This document shows, piece by piece, positions 18,527-27,581 of a stretch of DNA of 64,000 nucleotides. The translations under genes were made by a program, and so were the position numbers. Numbering within the stretch: the stretch's first letter is position 1; the number at the start of each line of letters is the position of its first letter. Below the pieces are notes generated by a model. The model saw nothing but the letters and a program-made list of their open reading frames with translations. It did not search any database and had not been told where the DNA came from. The DNA comes from Acetobacter sacchari (GTDB lineage: Bacteria > Pseudomonadota > Alphaproteobacteria > Acetobacterales > Acetobacteraceae): contig NZ_JAFVMF010000001.1 in assembly GCF_017377715.1 (NCBI RefSeq), positions 124,001-188,000 of the forward strand, written 5' to 3'.

Positions 18527-19009
18527 TTATCCGGCGATCCGTCGCAACAGTGCAATCGATTCCACGCACGCAGCGGCCGCTTCGCGCCCCTTGTTATGGA
18601 TATCTTCACGGGAGCGATCGACGGCCTGCTGTTCGGTGTAGGTAGTGAGAACGCCGAACGCGACGGGAGTTTCCGTCGCGAGTGACGCCTGCATGATTCC
18701 GACAGTCGCGCCGAGGCTGATGAACTCGAAATGCGCCGTATCGCCCTTGATGACGCAGCCGAGGCAGATCACGCCCTCGTAGCGCCCGGTGCGGGCGAGG
18801 GCCTGCGCCAGAAGCGGAAGCTCGAAGGCGCCTGGCGCAGGGAAGAAATCGTCGTCGGCGACCGTGATCCCATGCTCGCCGAGCCATTCGATCGCACCGT
18901 TGCGCAAGCCGCCCGTCACGTCCTCGTTGAAACGGCTGACCACCAGCGCGAGGCGAGGCGCCGGGGACAAATTCAGGTTGGGGACGGAGGCGGGAGAACG
19001 CGTGCTCAT
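18527..19009 (-). CDS. ribH: 6,7-dimethyl-8-ribityllumazine synthase
   Basis: A 160-residue lumazine synthase, which condenses 3,4-dihydroxy-2-butanone 4-phosphate with the ribitylamino-pyrimidinedione to give the last riboflavin precursor. Diagnostic motifs are SRFNEDVTGGL near the N-terminus, the PGAFELPLLAQAL substrate loop, CLGCVIKGDTAHFEFI and the C-terminal FGVLTTYTEQQAVDR. The length is typical. It is the fourth riboflavin gene in the operon, 158 bases after ribBA. That gap is larger than the other junctions and could hold a secondary promoter. Confidence 0.96.
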   Translation of the reverse strand: MSTRSPASVPNLNLSPAPRLALVVSRFNEDVTGGLRNGAIEWLGEHGITVADDDFFPAPGAFELPLLAQALARTGRYEGVICLGCVIKGDTAHFEFISLGATVGIMQASLATETPVAFGVLTTYTEQQAVDRSREDIHNKGREAAAACVESIALLRRIAG

Positions 19010-19167
19010 AACTTTTCCTGTCGTGTGTGAATTAAGACAATTGCAACGGTTGGGGCGTCATTCTGTCACGCGCTGATGGTCGACCGAGTGAGGCTCCCCG
19101 CGACTGGACGACGGCGCGCTGGCCGCCGGCCTGAGAAAGAAGAAGGGTTCCAGCCTTGTGCGGACGG

Positions 19168-20496
19168 TCAGTCCGCCGCGCCGACCGATTCAGCGCGCAG
19201 CACATGACCCAGACGTCGCCGTTTGGCGTCCAGATAAGCCCGGTTGAACGGGTTCGCCGCGATCTCCAGCCCGACGCGTCGACGCACGGTGAAGCCGCGT
19301 TCTTCAAGCGCCGTCACCTTCTGCGGATTGTTCGTCAGCAGATCGAGCGTGTCGACGCCAAGGTCGCGCAGGATCGACGCCGCCGCCGCCCAGTCGCGCG
19401 TGTCTGTCGCGAAGCCCAGCTTGTGGTTGGCGTCGACGGTATCCAGCCCCTGGTCCTGCAATGCGTAGGCGCGGATCTTGTTGCCCAGTCCGATGCCGCG
19501 TCCTTCATGCCCGCGAATGTAGAGCAGCGCGCCGCAATCGGAACGACCGATCTCCTCCAGTGCGCCCCGCAGTTGCGGGCCGCAGTCGCATCGCAGCGAA
19601 CCGAGCGCGTCGCCGGTTACGCATTCGGAGTGCAGCCGCACCAGCGGCACCGCTCCCGGCGCGGACAAATCGCCCTTCACCAGCGCCACGTGCTCCGTGC
19701 CGTCCGTGTCGCGGAAGGCGTGGATGACCAGCTTTTCTCCGCCGAACGCGCTCGGCAGGGCTGCCTCAGCCAGTTCGGCTGTCACAGCGTCCGCCCGCGA
19801 CGACCGTAGCGCCGCAGCGAGCGACGTTCTGGCGTCGGGGGTGATTGGCGTGGTGCCGTGTTCGCGCACCCAGGCGGTCAGTTCGGCGATGGAGACGATC
19901 ACCAGCCCATGCAGGGCGGCGTAGTCCTCAAGCTCGGGACGCCGGGCCATCGAGCCGTCCTTGCTCATGATCTCGCAAATTACGGCGGCGGGGCTGCATC
20001 CGGCGAGACGGGCGAGATCGATCGACCCTTCCGTGTGGCCGTCACGCTCCAGAACGCCGCCGGGAGCCGCCCGCAGCGGAAAGATATGTCCCGGTGAGAC
20101 AAGGTCCGCAGCCTGCGCGTCAGGCGCTACGGCGGCGAGCACCGTACGGGAGCGGTCATGCGCGGAGATGCCGGTCGTCACGCCCTCTCGCGCCTCGATC
20201 GACACGGTGAACGCCGTGCTGCGCGGCGCCGTGTTGACGCGCGTCATCATCGGCAGGTCGAGATGCGCGACACGCTCGGGCGTCATCGGCAGGCAGACCA
20301 GCCCGCGCCCGTGCGTGACCATGAAGTTCATGGCTTCAGGCGTCATGAACTCGGCGGCCATGACCAGATCGCCCTCGTTCTCGCGATCCTCGTCATCGAC
20401 CATCACCACCATGCGACCGGCCCGGATGGCCTCGACCGCACGCGCCAGCGTCTCCGGCATTTCGGGACGCGACGCGGAATTCAGCGATACTGACAT
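19168..20496 (-). CDS. ribBA: Bifunctional DHBP synthase / GTP cyclohydrolase II
   Basis: A 442-residue two-domain enzyme feeding both branches of riboflavin synthesis. The N-terminal RibB domain (about 1-215) has [30 protein letters not shown] and [13 protein letters not shown]; it makes 3,4-dihydroxy-2-butanone 4-phosphate from ribulose 5-phosphate. The C-terminal RibA domain (about 225-430) has the zinc ligands in [18 protein letters not shown] and the [10 protein letters not shown] loop; it opens GTP. In some alphaproteobacteria the RibA half is degenerate, but here it is complete. The start overlaps the ribE 3' end by 16 bases. Confidence 0.96.
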   Translation of the reverse strand: MSVSLNSASRPEMPETLARAVEAIRAGRMVVMVDDEDRENEGDLVMAAEFMTPEAMNFMVTHGRGLVCLPMTPERVAHLDLPMMTRVNTAPRSTAFTVSIEAREGVTTGISAHDRSRTVLAAVAPDAQAADLVSPGHIFPLRAAPGGVLERDGHTEGSIDLARLAGCSPAAVICEIMSKDGSMARRPELEDYAALHGLVIVSIAELTAWVREHGTTPITPDARTSLAAALRSSRADAVTAELAEAALPSAFGGEKLVIHAFRDTDGTEHVALVKGDLSAPGAVPLVRLHSECVTGDALGSLRCDCGPQLRGALEEIGRSDCGALLYIRGHEGRGIGLGNKIRAYALQDQGLDTVDANHKLGFATDTRDWAAAASILRDLGVDTLDLLTNNPQKVTALEERGFTVRRRVGLEIAANPFNRAYLDAKRRRLGHVLRAESVGAAD

Positions 20497-21098
20497 AGTG
20501 TCTCCACATACTTCGCGATCACGTCCACTTCGACGTTCACCGGATCGCCCGATGAAAGCGCGCCCAGAGTGGTGTGGTCCCAGGTGTGAGGGATGATCAT
20601 CAGGGCGATATGAAACGTATCGGCTTCGGCGCCGCCCTCTCCGGGAGCGCCGACCTCGTTGAGCGTCAGGCTGATGCCGTCCAGCGTGACGGAGCCTTTC
20701 TCGACCATGTAACGGCGCAGGGCTGCCGGGACGGCGAAGACGATCCGTCGGGCGTCTCCGGAGTCTTCGACCGAGACCAGTCGTGCGACGCCGTCCACAT
20801 GGCCCTGCACGATATGACCTGAGAGCCGCGTCGACGGCGTCACTGCGCGTTCAATGTTGACCCGGCCTCCTTGGGAGAGCCGCCCCAGGGCGGTGCGCGC
20901 CAGCGTCTCGGAACTGACGAAGAAGCGCACGCGGCCGTTCGCGTCGTACTCCGTCGCGGTCAGGCACACGCCGTTCACGGCGATGCTTTCGCCAAGAGCC
21001 ACGTCGGTGATGCCGGTGTCGATGTCGAGCAGACACGACGCGTTGCCGGACTGAACGGCGGCCACGCCGCCAAGATGCTCGATTATGCCGGAAAACAT
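20481..21098 (-). CDS. ribE: Riboflavin synthase, alpha subunit
   Basis: A 205-residue riboflavin synthase, which dismutates two lumazines to riboflavin. It has the expected two lumazine-binding repeats, each of about 95 residues: the first with [22 protein letters not shown] and VNIERAVTP; the second beginning [15 protein letters not shown] and containing [16 protein letters not shown]. It overlaps ribD upstream and ribBA downstream by 16 bases each, so translation is probably coupled along the operon. The ATG start at 21098 aligns with the family N-terminus. Confidence 0.96.
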   Translation of the reverse strand: MFSGIIEHLGGVAAVQSGNASCLLDIDTGITDVALGESIAVNGVCLTATEYDANGRVRFFVSSETLARTALGRLSQGGRVNIERAVTPSTRLSGHIVQGHVDGVARLVSVEDSGDARRIVFAVPAALRRYMVEKGSVTLDGISLTLNEVGAPGEGGAEADTFHIALMIIPHTWDHTTLGALSSGDPVNVEVDVIAKYVETLCQYR

Positions 21099-22174
21099 GC
21101 GGCGTCCTCTTCCTTGATAACCTGATCGATCTCGGCGGGCTCGACGAAATCGAGACCGCGATCAGCGAACAGCGCCAGCGGCGTGTCGCGATGGCGGCTT
21201 GCGACCGTCAGCCGTTCGCCGCCCGCAGCCAGTCGCTCGATGCGCAGCCAGTCGTCCCAAACGTCTCCGGCGCGCATCGCGGCGAGGAGCGTCGGCCCTG
21301 CCTCGACAAGCGCCCAAAGCGCGCCCGCCTCGGCCAGCATGGCCGGAGCGTCATCGACAGCGGCGCAGAAGCGCACGTCGAAACGACGTTCGGCCTGCTC
21401 CAGCCATGCGACGGGAGCATTGTCGCGACGTCCGCAGACCAGCAGGATGCGGCGTCGCTCCTCGTGATCCGCGACCCTGCGGACGTCGAGTCCGGGCAGG
21501 TCGGCGCGCACGGTGCCGATCCCGGTGACCACGGCGTCGGTCGCACGACGCAACGCGTGGGCCAGATCGAGCGCGGCGGGGGAGGTGAATGTTGTGCTCC
21601 CGGCGGGAGGGATCATCGAACCCGCAGAGTCCACGGCCTGTTTCACCGTGAACCATGTTCTCCGACTGGACGCCCAGTGCACGAACGGCGCGATCAAGCC
21701 CCGACATTGCGCCAACAATGCGCTCTGGTCCGGTAGCGCAGTCGCTTCAGACAGCCATCGCACTGTGCGTCCAGCCGCCGTTAGCCGCGTCGCGCCGCCG
21801 CCCGCCACGCGCGGATTGGGGTCGGCGCAACCGATCCACACGGTCTCCACCGGGGTGGCAAGCAGCGCTTCGGAGCACGGAGGGGTGCGACCGGTATGGT
21901 TGCAGGGTTCGAGCGTCACGACCGCCGTGTGGATACGATCGGTCAGTCCCAGTTCGGCGCATTGCGCCAGCGCACGCGCTTCGGCGTGAAATGTGCCCGC
22001 CTTGTGATGAGCGGCCACCGTGAGGATCGCACCATCACGATCAAGCAATGCGCAGCCGACCGGCGGATTGGGCGCCGTCGCGCCGACAAAACGGCGCGCT
22101 TCGTCGATGGCAGCGCGGAAACCCGCCGCAATCGCCGTATCGTCACGCTGCTGTCCGGTCTGAAACGCTGTCAT
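21083..22174 (-). CDS. ribD: Bifunctional deaminase/reductase
   Basis: A 363-residue RibD, carrying out the second and third steps of the pyrimidine branch of riboflavin synthesis. The N-terminal deaminase has zinc motifs FHAEARAL and TLEPCNHTGRTPPCSEAL with APNPPVGCAL before them. The C-terminal reductase (about residue 155 onward) has FTVKQAVDSAGSM and DAVVTGIGTVRADLPGLDVR. The ATG at 22174 was chosen to match the family start; an in-frame GTG lies 24 bases upstream at 22198. It is the first gene after an FMN riboswitch, so flavin level should control the whole operon. Confidence 0.95.
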   Translation of the reverse strand: MTAFQTGQQRDDTAIAAGFRAAIDEARRFVGATAPNPPVGCALLDRDGAILTVAAHHKAGTFHAEARALAQCAELGLTDRIHTAVVTLEPCNHTGRTPPCSEALLATPVETVWIGCADPNPRVAGGGATRLTAAGRTVRWLSEATALPDQSALLAQCRGLIAPFVHWASSRRTWFTVKQAVDSAGSMIPPAGSTTFTSPAALDLAHALRRATDAVVTGIGTVRADLPGLDVRRVADHEERRRILLVCGRRDNAPVAWLEQAERRFDVRFCAAVDDAPAMLAEAGALWALVEAGPTLLAAMRAGDVWDDWLRIERLAAGGERLTVASRHRDTPLALFADRGLDFVEPAEIDQVIKEEDAACFPA

Positions 22175-22270
22175 CCCCGTCCGCCATCTGGTCAACACAC
22201 CACGGGCGTCTCAGGGCGAATATGGACGGGCGCACGCCCCCCGCATTGCGGAGCACGCGCTTCGATCCAC

Positions 22271-22426
22271 CGTTCTCTCTCATCCGGACTATGACCGTCG
22301 GCTCCGGATTCACACCGGATCTGCTTGACCCCGCCGCAAACACGGCGGGCGCTCGCGGGCTTTCGGTCGTGCTTGCGCACGGCTCGATTTACCGCCGGTG
22401 GGGAGTTTCACCCCGCCCTGAGAACG
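22271..22426 (-). promoter_or_regulatory. FMN riboswitch (RFN element)
   Basis: Leader RNA of the riboflavin operon. The closing P1 stem is a perfect 7-bp pair, CGTTCTC at 22420-22426 with GAGAACG at 22271-22277 (read on the minus strand). Inside are the conserved blocks AGGGCGGGGTGAAACTCCCC, ACCGGCGGTAAA, a variable hairpin (22321-22390), and the 3' conserved blocks around ATCCGGTGTGAATCCGGAGC and CGACGGTCATAGTCCGGATG. FMN binding in such elements stops transcription or translation of rib genes. It ends about 97 bases before the ribD start, which leaves room for an expression platform. Confidence 0.95.
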
Positions 22427-23026
22427 TCCGCAACCAGCCTTCCGACTGGCGCTGGAATTATATGAGGGATAAAATTTCACGATTGCAAGGGGTGTGCTCA
22501 TCGCGCGTCTGGCGGACCGCTGCGGCGTTTTCGCGCAATGCGCCGGAATAAGGCCCCGCCCCGCGCGGGTAAGTCGTTTTCAAGGGAAGTCATTATTTTT
22601 CTCAAATGATGGTGTGACTATAACTCACGCTACAGGTATCTGGCTGCGGTTCGGTCGTATTCACGAACACATCAGATCGGCGTTTGTTGGTGGGGACGCT
22701 ATTCTGGCTATTCCACGCGGCAGTGAATGCACGGGGGCTGCCTCCGGCAGCGCGGTCCCGCACATCTGAGATTTTTGGTCTTCAAACACCCTGCTCTCAT
22801 GCAGCGAGCAGAGGCCGTTCGGATATCAAGCCGCACAGTAAGATCCCGACTTCTCCTTCAGACTGTCCATTCAGAAGACCGTTGCATTCAGGATATCGCG
22901 CTTCTTGTCAGGCCATAGTGCAGTCTATCCGGTGGAGCGCCATCGCCAGATCTTTCGGTAAATTTTCCAGAAAACAGCTGTGAATTTTCGAAAGAACTCC
23001 GGTCGCGAAAAACTTTCCCGACACGA
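22427..23026. other. Intergenic region between kinase 3' end and riboswitch
   Basis: About 600 bases. It must contain the promoter of the riboflavin operon (minus strand) and the transcript end of the histidine kinase. Short frames on both strands were read and none resembled a known protein. No clear terminator with a U tract was found. Confidence 0.4.
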
Positions 23027-24406
23027 TCAGCAAGACATGACGCCGGAGCGCGACATGTCGGGCTGTCCCGCGCCACCGCTTCCGGCGCAGGGCAGCACAA
23101 TCCTTACGACCAGACCGCAGGGCTTCGCATCGAGAAGCGCCATGCGTCCGTGATGCTCGCGCACGATCTTCGCGACGATCGGCAGACCAAGGCCCAGATG
23201 TCCGTCAAAATCGCCATACTCCGGAATTTTCCGCGACATTTCCATAAATGCGGAGCGGCGCTGTCGTACCGACATTCCCGGACCATCGTCGCTGACCTCG
23301 ATCACGACCTCGCCATCCTCCTCGTCCACAACCACGGACACGGTGCTCGCGTGTCGGCGCCCGTTTTCGAGAAGGTTGCCGAACAGCCGCGTCATAGCCA
23401 CAGGTTGGCAACGCAAAAGCACCGGCGGTCCGGGCCTAGCCCGTACTGCCCGGCCCACGGCGGCGAAGTCTGCGCTGACTTCCCGTGCGATCGCAGCCAG
23501 ATCCACCATTTCCCACGCCTCGGTTTCGTCATGCCCCCGAAACAGCGACATGGCGTTGTCCAGCATACGTTTCATCAAATCGATATCGCGGCTCATGCCC
23601 TCCCTGTCCGCATATTCGCCGCCCATCTCCACCCGCAACGCAAGACGTGTCACAGGCGTACGAAGATCATGCGCGACTCCCATGAGCGCGCAGACACGCG
23701 CTTCGGCCGATCGCGCAAGACGCTCCTGGAGAGCGTTGAAGGCGTGAATGACGCCCCGGACTTCGGATGGCCCGGCTTCCCGGATCGGCGCGGAGCGGCC
23801 CAGGGCCTCGTATTGCGCGACGGCGTCCGCCAGCAGGCCCAGCGGACGGCGGACATACCACGCCAGCCATAGCAGCAGCACGGCCGCGCCAGCGGCGATC
23901 GTCCCGATCCAGAGCATTATCGGCAACGTCGCCAGCAGCATGCCCGATCCGTGGACGCGGGCGTAGTTGCGCACGAGAAAAGTCGCGCGGAGACTTTCGA
24001 AACTGACATGGGTGAACCCGGGCGGCCAGCCGTCCGCCACGCAATTCATGACGAGTGGCGCCCAGGTGTCGGGGATTTCCAGCGCATAAAGAGCGCGCCG
24101 CAAGCTTCGTGTCGCAAGATGTTCCGCTTGCGGTCGACAAGGAGCGTCTGTGTCCAGAACAATGGGCAGGTCGGGCGTGGAGAGTGCTGAGGCCATGGCG
24201 GGTCGGTCGGCTTCGCGAGTGGCCTTGATCGCCCGCAGCGCGTTGGCGACGCCGATGGCGTCGGGCCACGCCCCGGGCGGCGGCGCAGGCTCTTCGGCGC
24301 GAAGCGTCAGGAGCGCCGCCAGCGCCACCCCGAGCATGGCGGTCGAGCTTCCGCCGAGCAGAAGCGCCATCTGTCCCCGTAGCGACCGCGGATGGGGAAC
24401 TTTCAT
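23027..24406 (-). CDS. Orphan sensor histidine kinase
   Basis: A 459-residue membrane sensor kinase. Transmembrane 1 is at about residues 13-35 and transmembrane 2 at about 155-185, with a periplasmic domain of about 120 residues between them. A HAMP-like linker follows, then the H-box MGVAHDLRTPVTRL (His 246), the N-box NLLENGRRHA, and the ATP-binding motifs SDDGPGM and GLGLPIV. All catalytic motifs look intact. No response regulator is encoded nearby. Its ATG overlaps the stop of a DUF4410 lipoprotein gene (ATGA), so the two are translated together and may act together in sensing the envelope. Confidence 0.9.
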   Translation of the reverse strand: MKVPHPRSLRGQMALLLGGSSTAMLGVALAALLTLRAEEPAPPPGAWPDAIGVANALRAIKATREADRPAMASALSTPDLPIVLDTDAPCRPQAEHLATRSLRRALYALEIPDTWAPLVMNCVADGWPPGFTHVSFESLRATFLVRNYARVHGSGMLLATLPIMLWIGTIAAGAAVLLLWLAWYVRRPLGLLADAVAQYEALGRSAPIREAGPSEVRGVIHAFNALQERLARSAEARVCALMGVAHDLRTPVTRLALRVEMGGEYADREGMSRDIDLMKRMLDNAMSLFRGHDETEAWEMVDLAAIAREVSADFAAVGRAVRARPGPPVLLRCQPVAMTRLFGNLLENGRRHASTVSVVVDEEDGEVVIEVSDDGPGMSVRQRRSAFMEMSRKIPEYGDFDGHLGLGLPIVAKIVREHHGRMALLDAKPCGLVVRIVLPCAGSGGAGQPDMSRSGVMSC

Positions 24407-25071
24407 GCCTCCACGCTCCAGCCCATCGCCTTGTAGCAGGCGAGCGTTTCTCGCGTGATAGCACGCGCCGCATTGCGCAGATCTGCATCAGTTCCCCGGC
24501 GACGGCCGAGAAGCAGGTCGAGGCCGCCTCCGATCGCCATATGGATCGGGACCGCCGTTCCAAGCGTTACAGCCGCAGGAAGGATCAATCCGGGTCTGCG
24601 GCCGCTGTCGGCGTTGACGTCGAACGCTGTCGCAGGCGCGCGATCGACGCGGCGTGGATCGTCGAGCCGGATACGGGCGGAGAGCGAGGATCGTCCAGCG
24701 CCGAAGCCGATCATCGTGCGTTCCAGCGCATTGCCGGCATCGACGCGCGCAAGTGTGACGCGCAGGATCGGAGACCCCGGATCCGGGGCTCCAGGCATTT
24801 GCAATGCGGCAGGGACGCCCGCCTGTCTTAATGCCGGGATCAGGCTGGAGGCCAGGGTGGCGTCCGCACGCGAGGCGGAGGCGTCCGGTCCCGTCACCTC
24901 CACAAACACCACATCCGGCGAATGGAGCGCCGCGAATGGAGCCACCGCGCCGGGCTCGCGATGGCTTACCGTTGTTCCCGCACAGCCGCCAAGGGTCAGC
25001 AATGCGAGCAGGCTGGCGGTTTCGACGAATTTCTTTCTACGGATTGCCGCGTCGGGATATGCATGGGTCAT
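24403..25071 (-). CDS. DUF4410-type lipoprotein
   Basis: A 222-residue predicted lipoprotein. The N-terminus has basic RRKK, a hydrophobic core and a lipobox LTLGGC (Cys about 30). The mature domain matches the DUF4410 pattern, notably LERTMIGFGAGRSSLSARIRL. It is clearly related to the second such protein at 28329-28994 (FGxGxSxL block). DUF4410 proteins are found in outer-membrane or periplasmic settings with no established activity. The ATG at 25071 was chosen because it directly precedes the signal sequence. It is translationally coupled to the histidine kinase and divergent from the ECF sigma gene. Confidence 0.75.
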   Translation of the reverse strand: MTHAYPDAAIRRKKFVETASLLALLTLGGCAGTTVSHREPGAVAPFAALHSPDVVFVEVTGPDASASRADATLASSLIPALRQAGVPAALQMPGAPDPGSPILRVTLARVDAGNALERTMIGFGAGRSSLSARIRLDDPRRVDRAPATAFDVNADSGRRPGLILPAAVTLGTAVPIHMAIGGGLDLLLGRRRGTDADLRNAARAITRETLACYKAMGWSVEA

Positions 25072-25294
25072 GTCATTGTTACGGCATGTAAGGCCGGTTC
25101 CCCCGCTTTTCCCGCAGCAGAACGCCAACGAAAAATTGTGCGTCGCCGCCGGGGGATGGCAGGTCGCGCGCCGTATCATCGCCAGTAGCGGAACACGGCG
25201 GAATGGCATGACGGGATGGCGCTTCAACAGGATGGTCGGCGTGCGGCTTGTCGAATGTGTCGTCCCGCACCGCGTAAGAACGGAAGTCCGGTCG

Positions 25295-25879
25295 ATGACC
25301 GTTGAACGTCGGCGCCATGCGGAAGCGTCCGATGACGATCTCCTGCGCTGGTCGGGGCTGGGTGATCGTGACGCCTTCGACCAGATCGTGGTCAGGTATG
25401 GCCCTTATGCACTGCGGATGGCCAGCCGCCTGACCGGCAACGCGGAGGCGGCGGAGGATCTGGTGCAGGACGCTTTCGTAAGGGCGTGGAGTCACGCCCG
25501 GGAGTTCGATGGATCGCGCGCCCGGTTCACCACATGGCTTTATCGGATCATCGTCAATCTCAGCATCGATCTCAGCCGCAAGCGCCAGCTGGAGCCGCTT
25601 CCCGACGAATTCGACATGGTCGATGAGGGGCCATCGGCCGAGAATCGTCTGGAGGCGGCGCAGCAGCGGCATGCGCTCGTCGCGGCGCTTCAGGCCGTGC
25701 CGTCGCGACAGCGGGCCGCAATGACGCTGGTGTATGACGAAGGTCTGTCCGGCGCTGAAGCGGCGCGACGCATGGGACTTTCGGCCAAGGCGGTGGAGCG
25801 GCTGCTTGCTCGCGGACGGACGTTCTTGCGGGACAGGCTGGGAAGAGACGGGAGCGTGGAAGGAGGACGAAACCCATGA
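25295..25879 (+). CDS. ECF-type RNA polymerase sigma factor
   Basis: A 194-residue sigma-70 family factor of the extracytoplasmic function class. Region 2 is seen as ALRMASRLTGNAEAAEDLVQ followed by the aromatic FTTWLYRIIVNLSIDLSRKR segment. Region 4 has the helix-turn-helix EGLSGAEAARRMGLSAKAVE. The ATG at 25295 follows GGAAG by eight bases; a longer in-frame start at 25208 would add a basic leader with no homology. The stop overlaps the start of the likely anti-sigma gene. With the CnrX-like sensor downstream, it fits a metal- or envelope-responsive regulon. Confidence 0.9.
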   Translation: MTVERRRHAEASDDDLLRWSGLGDRDAFDQIVVRYGPYALRMASRLTGNAEAAEDLVQDAFVRAWSHAREFDGSRARFTTWLYRIIVNLSIDLSRKRQLEPLPDEFDMVDEGPSAENRLEAAQQRHALVAALQAVPSRQRAAMTLVYDEGLSGAEAARRMGLSAKAVERLLARGRTFLRDRLGRDGSVEGGRNP

Positions 25880-26385
25880 TGACACAGACAAGATTTCGAT
25901 ATCTGGCGCGTAGCTACGGGGCGGACCTTTCCCGCTGGCCTGCCGTCGATCGTGATCCGGCGGAAGAACTTCTCGCGAATTCAGCCGAAGCTCGCGGCAT
26001 CTTTAGAGAACAGCGGAGCATCGACACGGTCATCGCTCGTGCTTTCGACGCTCAGGACGTGGAGCTTGGCGCGCAGCGGGCCGGGGAAGACGAATATGCC
26101 GCGCTGGCGCGCCTTCGCGCGGGTGTTGCGGGGCGCATCGCCGGGCAACCCGCGACAAAAATTCGATCGCGCGGATGGCGCAGTTTCGCGCCCGATCGGT
26201 TGGTCGTGCTGCCCGTCTGGGTGACGACATCAGGAGGGCTCGCTGTCTTTCGCCGGGCAGGGCTGGCGCTCGGCTGCGTGTGCGCCGTGACGAGCGGCCT
26301 GTGGCTGGGGTGGATCCAGTCGTCCGGTGGTCCGGGCGATCTGCTCAACGCGCTTCTTGTCGTTCCTGTAAGTGGTGGCGGGTGA
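25876..26385 (+). CDS. Putative membrane anti-sigma factor
   Basis: A 169-residue protein with a cytoplasmic N-terminal region of about 115 residues (YLARSYGADLSRWPAVDRD), one clear transmembrane helix (AGLALGCVCAVTSGLWLGWI, about residues 132-152) and a short periplasmic tail. The N-terminal AYGADLxRWP-type motif is common in alphaproteobacterial proteins encoded after ECF sigma genes. No zinc HxxxCxxC motif is present. AGGAGGA precedes its ATG, which overlaps the sigma stop (ATGA). Its own stop overlaps the next gene (TGATG). The position and topology support an anti-sigma role; binding is not shown. Confidence 0.78.
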   Translation: MMTQTRFRYLARSYGADLSRWPAVDRDPAEELLANSAEARGIFREQRSIDTVIARAFDAQDVELGAQRAGEDEYAALARLRAGVAGRIAGQPATKIRSRGWRSFAPDRLVVLPVWVTTSGGLAVFRRAGLALGCVCAVTSGLWLGWIQSSGGPGDLLNALLVVPVSGGG

Positions 26386-26837
26386 TGATCTTTTATAACA
26401 CGAACGGAAGACCGCGCCGCTGGCTGGCCATCGGTTCGCTTCTGCTGAATCTCTTTTTTGTCGCCGTCATCGGCGGGCAATATCTGCGCCATCGTGAAGA
26501 CAGGGCGCCCATTCTCATGCGTGTCCTGCAGCATGTGACCGCCCAACTCGACGCCAGGGACGCCGAGGCTTTTCGCACAGTAATCCGTCAGGAAGCGCCA
26601 CATTACGCGCAGGCGCAGGAAAACCTCGCGCGGGCTCGCAAGGAAATCGACCGGCAGTTACAGGCGCCGACGTTCGACGCGGACGCGACACGGACGGCCA
26701 TGCGACAGTGGCAGGCAGCATGGAATATATTCGTCGGTACGTTCAGCGACGTTCTTGTTGACGCTATGGGCCGATTGTCTCCGGCGGGGCGTCGTGCGCT
26801 TCTCAACGCCGCACCACACCCGCGACCGGATCTCTGA
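26385..26837 (+). CDS. Periplasmic metal-sensor-like protein (CnrX/Metal_resist type)
   Basis: A 150-residue membrane-anchored periplasmic protein: one N-terminal helix (WLAIGSLLLNLFFVAVIGGQYL, about residues 13-34) and an all-helical domain with the LxxRDAEAFRTVIRQE and RLSPAGRRALLNA segments typical of the CnrX/Spy-like heavy-metal-sensor family. In CnrYXH systems such a protein senses metal in the periplasm and controls release of the sigma factor. Here the order is sigma, anti-sigma, sensor, with overlapping stops and starts. Metal ligands cannot be assigned with confidence; stress-misfolding sensing is the alternative. Confidence 0.8.
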   Translation: MIFYNTNGRPRRWLAIGSLLLNLFFVAVIGGQYLRHREDRAPILMRVLQHVTAQLDARDAEAFRTVIRQEAPHYAQAQENLARARKEIDRQLQAPTFDADATRTAMRQWQAAWNIFVGTFSDVLVDAMGRLSPAGRRALLNAAPHPRPDL

Positions 26838-26961
26838 AACCTCGTTTCAGGAAAAAGATCGAACGGTCTGGTTGCCCGGGGGGACTCCCTTGCTGTGATT
26901 CGTAGAACGCATGGTCGCAAGCGCGACCACGTTTCTTCTTCAGCTCTGGTGGCCGGCCCTT

Positions 26962-27507
26962 ATGCCTCGAAAACAGTCTTTGACGCGGACGTCGTTTTTC
27001 TCAAGCGGACGTAACATTATTTCCCTGTGCGGCGCTCTGGCGCTTATGGCCTGCGCCGCACCTGCTCCCGTCGCGCCAGGAATCACGATCATGCCGCGCC
27101 CGGGGGAAAACTTCTTCATATTCCAGAAAAATGACGCCCGGTGCCGGCTCTACGCGCAGACGTAGACCGGCGGGACGCCGTCACGAGGCGCGACGAGGAG
27201 CGGCCTGAAAAGCGCGATCCTCGGCACAGGCGTCGGCGCCGCGTCGGGCGCCCTGATCGGAAGCGCCGTCGGTAATGCAGGCAACGGCGCCGCGATCGGC
27301 GCAGGAAGCGGTCTTCTGCTCGGTGCGCTCACAGGGGCGGGACGCGCGCGGCAAACCGGCCAGATGCTCCAGGACCGTTATGACGGCACGTATGCCCAAT
27401 GCATGGTCGGTCACGGCGAACAACTGTCGCCGCCGGTGGCTTATGCGCCGCCACCCATTGTCGCCTGGCCACCGCCAGTCGTCATGTACCCAGTTCCCGC
27501 CGGTTAA
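26962..27507 (+). pseudogene. Glycine-zipper lipoprotein interrupted by in-frame TAG
   Basis: One continuous frame encodes a 181-codon protein broken only by a TAG at 27163-27165 (codon 68). Before the stop: a lipoprotein signal with lipobox ALMAC, then PGENFFIFQKNDARCRLYAQT. After the stop, still in frame: TGGTPSRGATRSGLKSA and a long Gly/Ala zipper (ILGTGVGAASGALIGSAVGN), then a Tyr/Pro-rich tail ending in TAA. In related glycine-zipper lipoproteins this position is often Gln, so a CAG-to-TAG change is the simplest explanation (inference). No restart codon with a ribosome-binding site follows the stop. It is either a recent pseudogene or read through. Confidence 0.75.
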
Positions 27508-27581
27508 TGAAATTTGCGTCTGGAGTGTCGCACTCCGTCTCTCCGTTCGTAACACAAGCAGATAATCGAACGGAGATTTCC

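Noticed and set aside
22552..23026. Possible remnant of a transposase or regulator gene
   Set aside because: All three frames on both strands were read; no recognisable motif and stops are frequent.
24455..25294. Upstream part of the sigma-factor frame as a long N-terminal extension
   Set aside because: It is antisense to the DUF4410 gene, and the ECF factor has a proper start with a ribosome-binding site at 25295.
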